This document shows positions 24,861-36,800 of a stretch of DNA of 50,676 nucleotides, one piece after another. This DNA comes from Candidatus Omnitrophota bacterium (GTDB taxonomy: Bacteria; Omnitrophota; Gorgyraeia; Duberdicusellales; 4484-171): the NCBI GenBank assembly GCA_023227945.1, contig JALOCC010000010.1, positions 1 through 50,676 on the forward strand, read 5' to 3'. The notes under the pieces were generated by a model, which was not told where the DNA came from, made no database searches, and saw only the letters and a program-made list of their open reading frames with translations. Every line of letters starts with the position of its first letter. The stretch's first letter is position 1. The position numbers and the translations under genes are program-made.

Positions 24861-27800
24861 CAGGGGGCTGGAACCGCTGACTGTTAACAGGTCAGAGTTT
24901 ATAGGATTGCTTGCGGCGACATACACGTATCCGTGCTTGGAATAAGAAAAATTTCCTTTTATTATTACCGCTATTTTACGCATACCACCGAATAGATATG
25001 GTTCTGGATCAATAAAGGAAGAGGTTAGTTGTTTAGATACTGAAAAATGTAGATGCGGTAAAAGTCCGTATCTAGCAAATACCGGGTCCGGTTCCGCAAG
25101 GCATGCCAACGGCTGAACCAACGACTCTATTTCGTCATCTGCTTTTACTCTGAAATCGTCTATGTGCCCATAAGTAAAAAAATCTTTTCCGTCGTAAAGC
25201 CTTATGCAGTCCGGCCAATCTGATACCTCTGCCACTCTAGCCAAAGAGGCAGGATAAACATGTGTTCCGGAAGGAACAAACCCAACCGTAAAGAATCTAC
25301 CTTTATCTTCGAACTTTATATAAAATGTCAGGTCAACTCCTGAATGTAATGCCTTTCCTCTTAAGCGAAGGAAACCTTGCGGATTATATAGTGACCCAAA
25401 TTCTGCGCCAGAAGGAATAAACCATCCCCAGAATCCTTCTAAATTATCAGTACGTATTGGAAAGTTATAATCCCTGATTTTAGGAACAATTGTTCCTTGA
25501 TCCCGCAATATAATAGAAACAGATGGTGAACTGGATTTATTTTCTCCACCATTGTCAGGCGGATGCGGTGAACTGGCGGGCGCATCTGTTTTCAGCCAGG
25601 GTTCCAAAGATGATTTTTCGCCGTTTCCCGTCTTTTGTGCGACAATAAGGTAATTGTAGCCTGCAATGGTAAGTTCCCCATGGTTCTGCATAGCGACATG
25701 CCACCACTCACTTAAAGGATAATCGGGAGGAATTGTAGTTTGATGATATATAAGGTATGGATATCCTTTCGTCTGAATCCATTGCTCGTACGACCTTGTA
25801 TGTGTGCAACCTGAACGGTTAGCAAATAAAAACCAACCATTCGGCCTCACAAGGCTATCAAGATTTTCCATTTCTCTGTTCCAACCGCCCTTAGGTTCAA
25901 AAGCATAGTGCAACAAATCAATGCCTTCCTTCACGGGGTAATCCTGATTTGAGCTATCATGCACTATTGTTAAACCTTGCCAATCTTTGACAGTATCTAC
26001 TTTTGGGCCGAAATTATAATACTTTGGTTCTTCAAGGTCGTAGCCGATAATTACGGCGTCTTCAGCCAACCAGGGATATCCTTTGCATTTTCTCATCCAA
26101 TCGGCCTTGCCGGTTGCGAAATCAAAAACTCTATGTATGGCTTTCTCTCCAAAAAGCTCCGTAAGAGTAGGTTTTGCCGCGGGGCTGGCAGAAATAGATT
26201 CCCGACCGGTTTTTGTGGAATATAACGTATAGGTTTGTGACCTTTCTGGAGCCGACGAGCTGGCCCGCCGCTGCGCGGCGCTAAGCCTTTTAAGATACTC
26301 ATGCGCTTTTTGTTCACCAATTGATGCATTTTTAAGTACGATTGTAGTTCTTACAGACGCAGAAACTAAACCCTCCTCGCGCTCTTTGATAAGATAATTC
26401 CATGGCGTTCTTTCATCGGAAAAACCTATACAATCTGCCGGAAAATTATGCTGAAAGCCAATTTTTTTAAGGACATCCATTGCCGTACATAAATGGAAAA
26501 ATGCCGTTATTCCATTTTTAGATAGATTGTTTATTGTCCATGCCATAAGGGTCTGGCCTGCGCCATTTATATAATACGGAATCTCCTCCCAAAGCGAAGG
26601 CTGAGCTTGGACAAAATCATCATTAAATACATTCGCCGGAGCATTAAGCCAATAGCGTAGATGAATTTCATCGACATCGGGTTGTAACCCATCTGCATAA
26701 ATTAACGCCTCAATGCTGGCAATCGCCGCCTTTTGAATATTCTCAAGGTATATTGGCTCTAATGAATCATCAAGCCTTAGGGCTAAAAATAATTCCCGGC
26801 TGGCGTCTCCATCTCTAATTTGCCTGGCATGCTCACAGGTTGTTTTAACAAGCTCGGATATTCTATTTAGTTTACTTCTGACGGCACCGGGCGCTATTAC
26901 TTCCAATAAAGCACCACAGGCCATATGCCAGCTTCCTAACAACTCTATTACTTTTTTCTTTTGACTGTCCGAAAGTTCACTCATTTTTACTGCTAAAAGC
27001 AGGCGGGTTTGTTTTTTAGCTTCGGAACACTCCTGCACGATAAGAGTGTTAGCAAACGGAGGAACAAATTGATCGGTGATAACATCAAACTCCTGCGGCG
27101 AGCTGGCGGAGGAATAATCCCTAGAATTATCAATCACGAAATCGGCAATTCCGCGTCCGGGAAAAATGAATTCCTCTTCCGGATAACAAATATCTGACCA
27201 GTCAGCAAGGGTTTGAATTCGTGTATTTTCGTTTACGCCATAGCAGCGATATGCCCGCTGTATCAAACGCTCACAGCGTATCTGTCGAGGCGCATCAACG
27301 TATAATTTTGTAGTGGGGTGACCGCTGGCTGAAGTAAGAATCCGTTGGTCAAAGGCAAAGAGAAAATCCACGAGCAAGACACCATCTGAACCAAGGCAAA
27401 TTTTCTTTCCCGAGTGGTCTACAATCTGATCTGTCCAGAAATTATACCAAGGCAACTCAATTTCTGCTCCTTGCAGAAGTAAAGATATATCGCTAACGAG
27501 GTAATCGATTCTCACATTATCCGGATGGTCCACTGCATTCGCACCAACTTTAAAACGGTCTGCTTTGACTTTCCAGTAGTGATCTCCCGGAAAGGCACAA
27601 GAAGGTATGTGCCATTCGTTCAACATTCTTTGCAATAGAGGTATTATTACATCTGTTTTTCCCGAGCACGATGGCCCTTGAACATATACTATGCCGGGGA
27701 GCTTCCAGCCGTTGATTCTGTCTCTTGCGGGTTGTAACTGAGAAAAAAGATTATGTTCGACAGGGATTAAAGGATTTTCTTGCGGCGAGCTGGCCACTTG

Positions 27801-30800
27801 TGCATTGCGTCGTGCATATTGCATTGAATCAAATCCTTCGAAAGAGTTTGCTTTTCCTACAGCGCTTGAACCCACCCTTAATGAAGCTTGCTTTTTAATA
27901 TGTAAATCTGAAAGGATATCTTGGCGCTCTTTAAGGTACAACGCTTTTCTAGCCCATGAAGAAAGAGGAACTCCAACCCCTAAAGATATATTCACAACTC
28001 CTTCCGGGCCATTGAACGTTACCCTATCGACTTTTTCTATCTGGCACATACTCTCTATCTTCTCGTCAGGAAAATTATTCTTTATAAACTCAACAAGTTG
28101 CCTTTGTTTAGCCCGTATCAAGCCCCACAATACATCAACTACAGCGGTTCTTCCTTCTAACGTATTAATAGTTCTGCCGGATTCATTTTCGGCTTCAGCT
28201 ATATATTCATGTAATCTATCTATTTGCCCCAACTGCCTAAGCTCAACTATATTTTGCCAGCTGCTGACTTCTTCTTTTTTCCAGACAGAAAGAATAATAT
28301 CAGAACAACAAATAGCCGTTCTTAATCTTTCCAGGGCTTCCAAAGCTTTATCTACTTTTCTTCCAAGCTCGGCCTCCCCCAAAAACTGTAATACAAAGCT
28401 TCGGGAAACTCCTAACCGCTCGGCAATAACTCCCAGGATAATTCCAGACAGCGCCCATTGCTCTTGGCCAAAACAAAAGCTATCCTTTTCTCTATATAAT
28501 TCATACATATAAGCCGGTAAAGCAAAACCATAAGGGTTACCGGGCTTTAAACTTGTTAATACCTTCTGCTGATAAACTCTTTCATTAGGCTCTTCCTGAG
28601 GGCCGTAGAAATGTTCAACACTCTTATATGCAGCTATAACTTTTGCCCTAACAGGGCTAATGCCGAGCAAGCTTACAAAACCCATCATAACCGCAGACCA
28701 GATGCATTCCTTTACGATGCCTCCTCCATTACATTCAAATGCGCTGTTATCAAGCCGCAATATTCCTAAACTTATATTAAAATCACCCACTACAGATAAT
28801 CCTTCCCAAACTTCTATGCGTTTAAGAGCAAGTAAATATCCGGCGCTATAAGTGTTCTCTATAGATTCAAAATAATCTTCTATAGGCTTTCTGTATTTTT
28901 GCGGTAAACCCTCAACCACTACCATATAATGCGGCGAGGAAAGTTCATCGGGAACAAGTTGCTTAATCACGCCTCTTATATCGTTTATTTTTACACCTGA
29001 ACCGCATATAAACTTGGCTTGAACGGCTGCGGGGCTACTAGAGGCTCTACTCTTTAAGTTAGTATCGCCATTATATCTTGATAAAACAGCTGGGCCAAAC
29101 GCCAACTCCTTCAAAATCTTATTCCAATCGCATTTTACCCATACTTTCTTATTTTTTACCGGTGAGGAAACGGGGTTATGCTGGCCATCAATCACAAATT
29201 TTCCATCTCGCGTTATTTCTAAAATCTTATCCGCTACTGCTCCACAAAAACCGTCTAGCTCCTCACCAACATGAGGAAAATTTATCTTTTCGCTTCCGAC
29301 TAAAGACGCAATGAGTTTTATAAATGGAAAAATTTGCCCTTTTTCTCTATGGTTAAAAAGGCGGTTGAAAAACGGTTGGTCTTTAAGTTGTATCCAGCCA
29401 GCAACACGATTTACCAAATCGCGCGCCTTAGATAAATCCTCAGATGAGCTTCTGCATTCCAATCTTCCATCTAAACCCGGGATCTGAACAGCTACCCTTA
29501 AAAGATTCTCAAAACGCGCATCTACAACTGCTCTACGAATCATACTGTCGCGCCGGTCAATTTCTTCTACTGGCCCTTCAATGTGCCGAACGGACAACGC
29601 AGCAATTCTATTGGCATAAACCTCTGGATCCTCCGGCTTACCACACAAACTAATAGGCTGATACCACTGATATAGACCATATGCTGTCATTCGAGAAACC
29701 AGATATCGAGCTTTATCTAACATTAATTCGGGATCTTTATAGGCCCATACATACCTGCGGATGAACCGTTCTGAAAAAGTTATGAAACCTTCTTCGGCTA
29801 AATCTCTTTCTTCTTGTATAAGCCTTTCGATTATCCTTTCTTTTTCAAAAATTTTTGCCTCTGGATTAGCCGAACCAATAATGATTCGTTTTTTGAATTC
29901 TGAAAGGCTCACGCGGGCAGAATCAAGCAGCGCTAAAATGCGATTACGATTCATAAAACGGGCAATTAAACCCCAACTGTGCCGGATATTGTTGTAATTT
30001 TTAGGTGGCCTAAATTGAGGGGCAAATTGTTCCTGGAATAATTCGTCTAATTCATCGTGAGCAGTTGCTAAATATTTTGCTAATTGGCTGATGTCATCGG
30101 TGCCCAATTCCTGATTGTTTTCCAATTTCATTGCAACTACTTGAGGAATAAGGCGGTAATGAACGGCTTGGCGTAACGTTCCGGCTTTGGCGGCAAGGAT
30201 ACGCCCGGCTAAACCCGGAAAATTATATGATGGCTGCGGCGCAATTTGTTCAGCCCAAGCCGCATATGGCAAACCGAATTCTTTCCATTTTGTGACAATA
30301 GCATCGTGTAAGACAGTTACCTTCCTTTCTGGCCGATGGCCGACCAAAAAACCGAAGTCACCTGTTACGTCTGCTCTAGTTAAAGCGTAACGCGGAAGAG
30401 GCATATATCCGGTTTCTAAAATAACCGGGGAATTTTCGCCAAGTGCCTCCGCTAATTCAAATAATAACAGACGGGAATCAACCAGGCTGCCCTTACGTAA
30501 CATTGCATTAAGGTTGGCGCGTTTCATTCCCAATATACCTGCTAATTCCTCTTCAGTTAATCCTTGCGCGTGCATACACAAACGAATGCGCCTCTCGATA
30601 GGCCCTTTACGCAACGCTAAAAGTTTCGGTTGCGAAGTAAGCAAAAAATAAGGGCTGCAATGAAGAACTTGGCTTACTAACGCAACTACGGCTGGGCGTG
30701 GTTTTATTTTTCTCCTTAACCAACTACGCACTAAATCAGGGCTTAATCCGGAATTAACGCCCAGCATCTCATCTCGCCAGCCCAAAGCTCGGCATAATGC

Positions 30801-33800
30801 TATCGCCCTTTCTGTAAAAGAATGGGTATTTTGTAACGCACTTTGCGCCCAAACAGGAAATTCTTCAATTCCTCGTAGTTCTCCTGAGCTAGGCTGCCAG
30901 GGTGGTTCCTGATTTTGCCGGCGAATAATTTTGGAAACTACTTGCGTAAACATACTTTTTGCCTCGGCTAACCTTTGAGCATCGCCCCCGCGTACTGTTG
31001 TAATACCGTACTGTTTAAGTTTCCACTGCACTGAAGAACGGTCACGGAATCCTAAACTATTTGCCGCCCTCCAGATATTACCGTTATATTTGACCAAAGC
31101 TTTTAAAACTTCCTGCTGTTCTAACAAAGCTAAAGTAACAATAGGCTGGCTGCTGTCCGTGATATTATCTCGAGCCAACAACTGTGCCGCCAATTTTACT
31201 CTTTCAACCTCTTTTCCTTTATTAGTGGAAACGCCATACTTTCGCAGAGCATAACGAATACTAGTTCCCAATTCAGCTTCTGCGCGCGGTATATTACCGC
31301 CGAAGATAACAATCGCGCGTAAGATTTCGCTTTTGACTATCTGCGCCAGAGGTACTACAGCAGACTTAGTTATATCTGGAATGACAAAATCATCGCTTAT
31401 ACTTGCCGGCAACGGTCTATTCCTATCTGGCTGGGTTACCTGTTCACCCCTTACCACAATTCTTTTAAATTCAACATCTAACCCCCAAGCATATGGGGAT
31501 ATAAGCTGGCTTTTTATCTTGGAAAAAATTATATTTAACACCCGGGCAAGCCCATCTTCTCGTTCATCAAGTAAATATTCTCGGACAAACTGGCCAATAG
31601 GATAAGTAATTTCTTTATCCTTCTGATTGACAATAACAATGCTTAAAACATAACCCTGATAGATTAAGGGTAAAACATGTTCTTTTAGCCTATCAAGTGT
31701 GCCGTTCTCTACGCCTGTTGGCGAGCTGGCAGCTGCATTAGCTGATAGCATAAAAAATGGCGGAGCGCGAGTAAGTGGTTGCAGAAAATCGCCTATACCT
31801 ATATATATAGCAGCTGCGGCAGGCAAAGAGAACCCGTTTGCCACGGGGAGGCGACCTCTTTGTTTGCCCTGCCGCAACCAAATCTCTTTTCTAAACAACG
31901 GCGAGCTGGCGCAAGATTTATGGGCTGCGACTTGACCCGACGATAGCATAGTAAGATCCAACTCCCAAAAAATGTATGAAACCAGATTATCATATTGAGG
32001 GCTAAAGCAAACTTCTTTATTTTGAACTTTCAACCTAAACCCCGACTCAGAAGGTAGTTTAGTAAAATCTGCGTATCCCCTATATGCCGTGCTGCCATAA
32101 AGACGCCTGTAGGCACAGTAAGGAGCAAAGACAACTCTTTTTAACCTGCGGCTTCTGGCGTAATTAATAACTTCGGATAATATTTTTTGCCTCCAATCGC
32201 CTATTTTAAGCTTAGTTTCATTATTTAACCGATCCCAGGTCCGCGCGGGAATACCAGAAATATAGGCAGAGTCTCCGACGACGTTAACCACCAAGTTTTC
32301 CGTAAAATCTTTCACTCCTCTATAAGTAATAGCAATGTGAACTTCTCCGGCATCACATTCTGTAGGCTTACATTCGGGAAAGATATTTTCCTTTCCTTGA
32401 ATACCTGGCATAACTGCATTTCTTTCTATATCCTCATCCGCTGCATCGTATTCCAATCGAGCATATTTTTTTCTTAAATCTTGTATCAAAACATCCAAAC
32501 CCCGCCAAAATTCTTTGGAAAAATCAACACCCCAAGTATTAATAAACAAAGATAATAATTCAATAACCTCTTTTCTTTGGTTTGGTGGGACTTGATTGAA
32601 ATTAGCTATTACTTTTTCTATTCGGGCTAGTATTGACTTGTCATTTCCAATTTCCCAATTTAAATGCCAAAGTTGGTTTAATGCCCTGTAGTCTTTCGCC
32701 TGCAATCCCGCTTCTATCGCCGTCCCGGTAATGAGGCTCATTCTTGTATGGGCATCAGCCCAAATCGTTTCTCCGGCATCATACCATATTTGAGAAATAA
32801 CCAGTTTGGCTTGATCTTCACTGTAACCGGCACACGTAAGTTTACTCTGAAGAACATTAAAAACAGATGTTGCTGAATCATATTTCTCTACATTACCATA
32901 GCCCTCCTGCATCGAATTCTCACCTCCACTGTTATCAAGCGGGCACGGAGAGCTGACCCGGCTAAGTTCTTCAATCCCCCGCTGATTCTTAATCATCAAC
33001 TCTTGGGATGAGTCGTAACTCTTGCCATGCGTTTCATCAATTAAAGCATCAATGTCATAAATTTTTAAGGCTAAGTCTAAGAGGTAGCCTAGCAGAAACG
33101 GATCTTCGGGCGGCATAATACGAAAATGATGGTTTATAAAATCTCTAATCTGTTCTACGTATAGGCATCCCTTCCATACCGCAATGATATTGCCTGAAAA
33201 AGTAATGTGCAAAACAGGGCCGGGATATCCATAATAGTGGTCAAATTGCCAGTTACCTGTATACAGGCTTCTGCCCAGCGGGTAATAATGCGTGTGCCCA
33301 TTAAAATCAAAAGGCATTTCATTAGATTCACCGCGTTTTATTTTTTCCCAGCGCCACAGAATCTCCCTTGTCTTTCTTTCAGCGTCCTCGCGCGGACAGC
33401 GTATTAAACGCATTAAACCCACGGTATGCCTAACCCAATAGCGGTTTCTTCTAACCGGCGCAAGTAACGGCTTTATGCCATCAAGGAAATCGGCTAATTG
33501 GCGGCTTTGTTTTAAAAAATCCCTTAGCGTTTTCCCGCTAGTTGCTGGAAATGTTTCACCCAGTTCAACACTCGTATACGGCATTGTATCAATGTGCCCT
33601 GCAAGTGAATCTACCGAGAGAGGCGAGCCGGCCCTTCGACTCGGCCCTTGGCCTTGCTCAGGACTAGCCCTGTCACCATACGGCACAGGACTGGCGCTCC
33701 TGCCATTATCGAGTGACGAGCTGGCGTGAGCATCTTTGTTTATCCTAGGCTGGCCGGCCCGGCGTTGAGAAGCATTGTCTCCTAATCCGGAACCCTTCTC

Positions 33801-36800
33801 CTTCCCCCCTAACGCTTCCCTGAAGTTTCCGCCGAAATTCTTTCTCCCGCTCTTATAAGCAACATACATACGCACAAAAACTCCGACAATGCTTGCTCCC
33901 ACTACACGAATAAAGGTGTAGCCGGCAGTGGTGTGGAATAAGCAGGTAGACAGTACCGGAAGCACATTCATATAGATAAAATTAGGCAGAACTACCCACC
34001 AGCGCTGGCTCACTCCTTCCAGAGTTTTAATTAGTATTTGTTTTGCACCATGAGTAGCCGCAATGCGAGTAAGATATTCCGCTTCCGGCTTTGCGTCTTT
34101 TCTGGCATTGTTCCTTGCTGCCTGGCGTTCAAAATACCAAGGAATAGGTAAGGCATAGAGTAGCGAGGTAAAAATCATCCCTGAAGAAAACATCAGCCAA
34201 GCGCGCAAAAGATTGACAAAAGTGCAGAGATTTTCTGTTTGCGGAAAGTAGTAATTCACTCCAACTACTTCCAGGGTGCAACAAAAACCTAAAAGCGGGC
34301 CGGATAAAAGTGCCATAGTCAAAAGACGCTTGATAACCAGCCAACCACTGTAAGGCTGGCTTTGGTAAAGTTTTCTGCCATAGTAGTCGCCAATAACACT
34401 CACGGAAGTGGTAGTAAGTATCGTAAGTGCTACTTCTGAAGTAAAAGTATAGCTAGCAAAGCCCGCGCCGCATAAGGCTACGGTGATTGCGGAAAGTAAG
34501 CCAAGCGCAAACCAAGTAAAAGCTGAATTAAGCTGGATATAAGTTTTTTGCTCGCGTGCCGAGGGCGGAATCTTTTTCTTTGCCGTAAAATTTACGGCAA
34601 TCCAGAGTATAAAAGAAACCTGGCCTAAAAGAATGAGTAGCTTTAGCTGTCCTAACCATAAAAACAGAAAAGAAATCACAAGCGCGCCAGCTAATCCGAT
34701 TACAGAAGTGTTGCTCTGTAATGTTTTCCCCGGAGAAGAAGCCTCTGGCTTTTCTACCTCAAACTGGTTATTTTGGGAGGCGATTAAGCCATGAAGTAAT
34801 CCTTCTGCGGTATCATCCCCTTTCTTCTGCGCCTGGACAAGATACTCGGCAGTCAGGTGAGAACAAAATTCAAGCGAGGCTGTAACCTCCTTAGGTAAAT
34901 TAATTCCTATGTTTAATCGCATAGCCTCTTGAGCCCCAAAAGCAGTATTAGCAATTTTAATCTTTCTTCCCAGTCCTCTCTTGTTTTTGATTACCCATGC
35001 CGCAAGGTTTCTACCTACACCGCAAAGCCGGCTTATTTCTCCAAAATCTTCCATAAAGCCTTGCAAGAATAATCCCGGAGCTAATACATAAAACGGCGCA
35101 TTCTGCCAGACTGTTAAGAAACTTATGTTTCGATGTTCATCGGTAACTACACGAAGCGAAGATTCTACACCTACAACTTTTAAGCTATCCTTTTTTAAAG
35201 CAAGGTATAATTCGCTATAAGATGGCGCCTGGCCAGAGGTTAATGACCCGGCAAACCTGATCATATCATCGACATGCAGATTGAAACGTCTTGATTTATT
35301 AAGAAGTATCTTTAAATTTTCTGCATCTTGCTGCCCACCTGTCCGGATGCTGCGTAAAATCTTTTTTAGCCTTTTTGCCTGTTGCCGCCAAGAACTCATA
35401 CAAACCATAATTTCGCTGTGCCCCGTAGTTAATTCTCCTAAAGAAACAGGCGAAAGAACTTCAGTTCTACTCGTTCCATCACAGAAGAGGCGTTGAACGA
35501 TAATTTTATCTGCGAAACTACCGGCAAATTGGTCGCGAACCTGCATAGCTTCGGGGCTAAATTTCCTTTCCTCACCTGTGGAATATAACGTATAGGTTTG
35601 CGACCTTTCTGGAACCGGCGAGCTAACCTTTCGGCGCGGCCCTTGGCCTTGTGCAGGGTAAGCCCGGCCGTAGCTACCTCGCTTCTTTATGGCTGATGCG
35701 TCAATCTCGCCTGCGGCGATGAGCGCGTTAACATTTCTTTGAATGCGCAGATGCTCTGCTCGGCTGTAATTGCTTCCATAAATATACGCGGCAATCACAG
35801 GCACAGTGAATTTACTGTTAGCTCTATTGTTACGGACAAATGCCACAATACGTTCTTTTCTTCCGGCAACGACGGTATGTTGTGTTTCAATAATATCAGG
35901 ATCAAGCCTGTTCACCTTCAATAAGGCTTCTATATCTGTCTGAACGGTCTTTCTTTGTTCATTAGTATAACCTGCACCGTAAATTTGAGCAGCAATATAA
36001 GAAACAGTTAGCGTTACATGGCGTGTCTGCGCGCTCCTCACAATTTCTTCTATCTTTTCCTGCTGGGCGGCAATAGCTTCGCTTTCTCTATAATGACGCA
36101 CGCTCATGCTTACGTCACTAGGCTTTATCACGCCATTTCGCTGTAAAGCACAGATGTCTTCCCAGGCGCGTCTATACTGTTGGGGCGTATGATGGCCACC
36201 ATATAGATGTTTGACGATATCCGCCATAGCAACTGCGCCGTTATCGCGATGAACAATAACGAAATTCCGTATTTTGCGACGCTGCCCGTAAAAAGCATCT
36301 GCACTACGCCTGGTTTTATGCTGAATGCGCAGGTAACCCCGTAAATCATGTAAGGACCGCGTTAAAAATCCTTGCACTCTTTTTAAAGGCATTCCACATG
36401 CGGCGGCGACATCTCTCATCGTTTCGGCCCCGTCAACGAATATTGTCTCTAGAATCCGTTGATGCGGCGTAAGCTGTTCATCTTTTGCTTGCGACTGAAA
36501 TTGAGGTTCTGAAAAAATGATACCATTAGGGAAGAAAGCAACATGCACATTGCCCGGCAGCACGTTTTTAAGTTTTCGCCGCACACAGGCTAAAAGCTCA
36601 TTCACCTCGCCAGCCCTGACAATGACGCTTTCGCCGCCTTGGCGCTTGATGGCCATAAGCTTTCTAGCTTTGATTTCATCACTCCAACGAATACGCTCAT
36701 CGAGGCACCACTTAACTATTTCTTGCTCGCGGGAAGTTAAAATATTTGCGGCCTCACCTATTTCCTCCAAAGTAGACCTTTTGAGCCGTGGTGCTAATTT

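Noticed and set aside
27805..28512. Plus-strand 235-aa frame within the giant gene
   Set aside because: It has a Ser-rich composition typical of antisense reading, no recognisable domain and no ribosome-binding site, and the giant frame continues through it.
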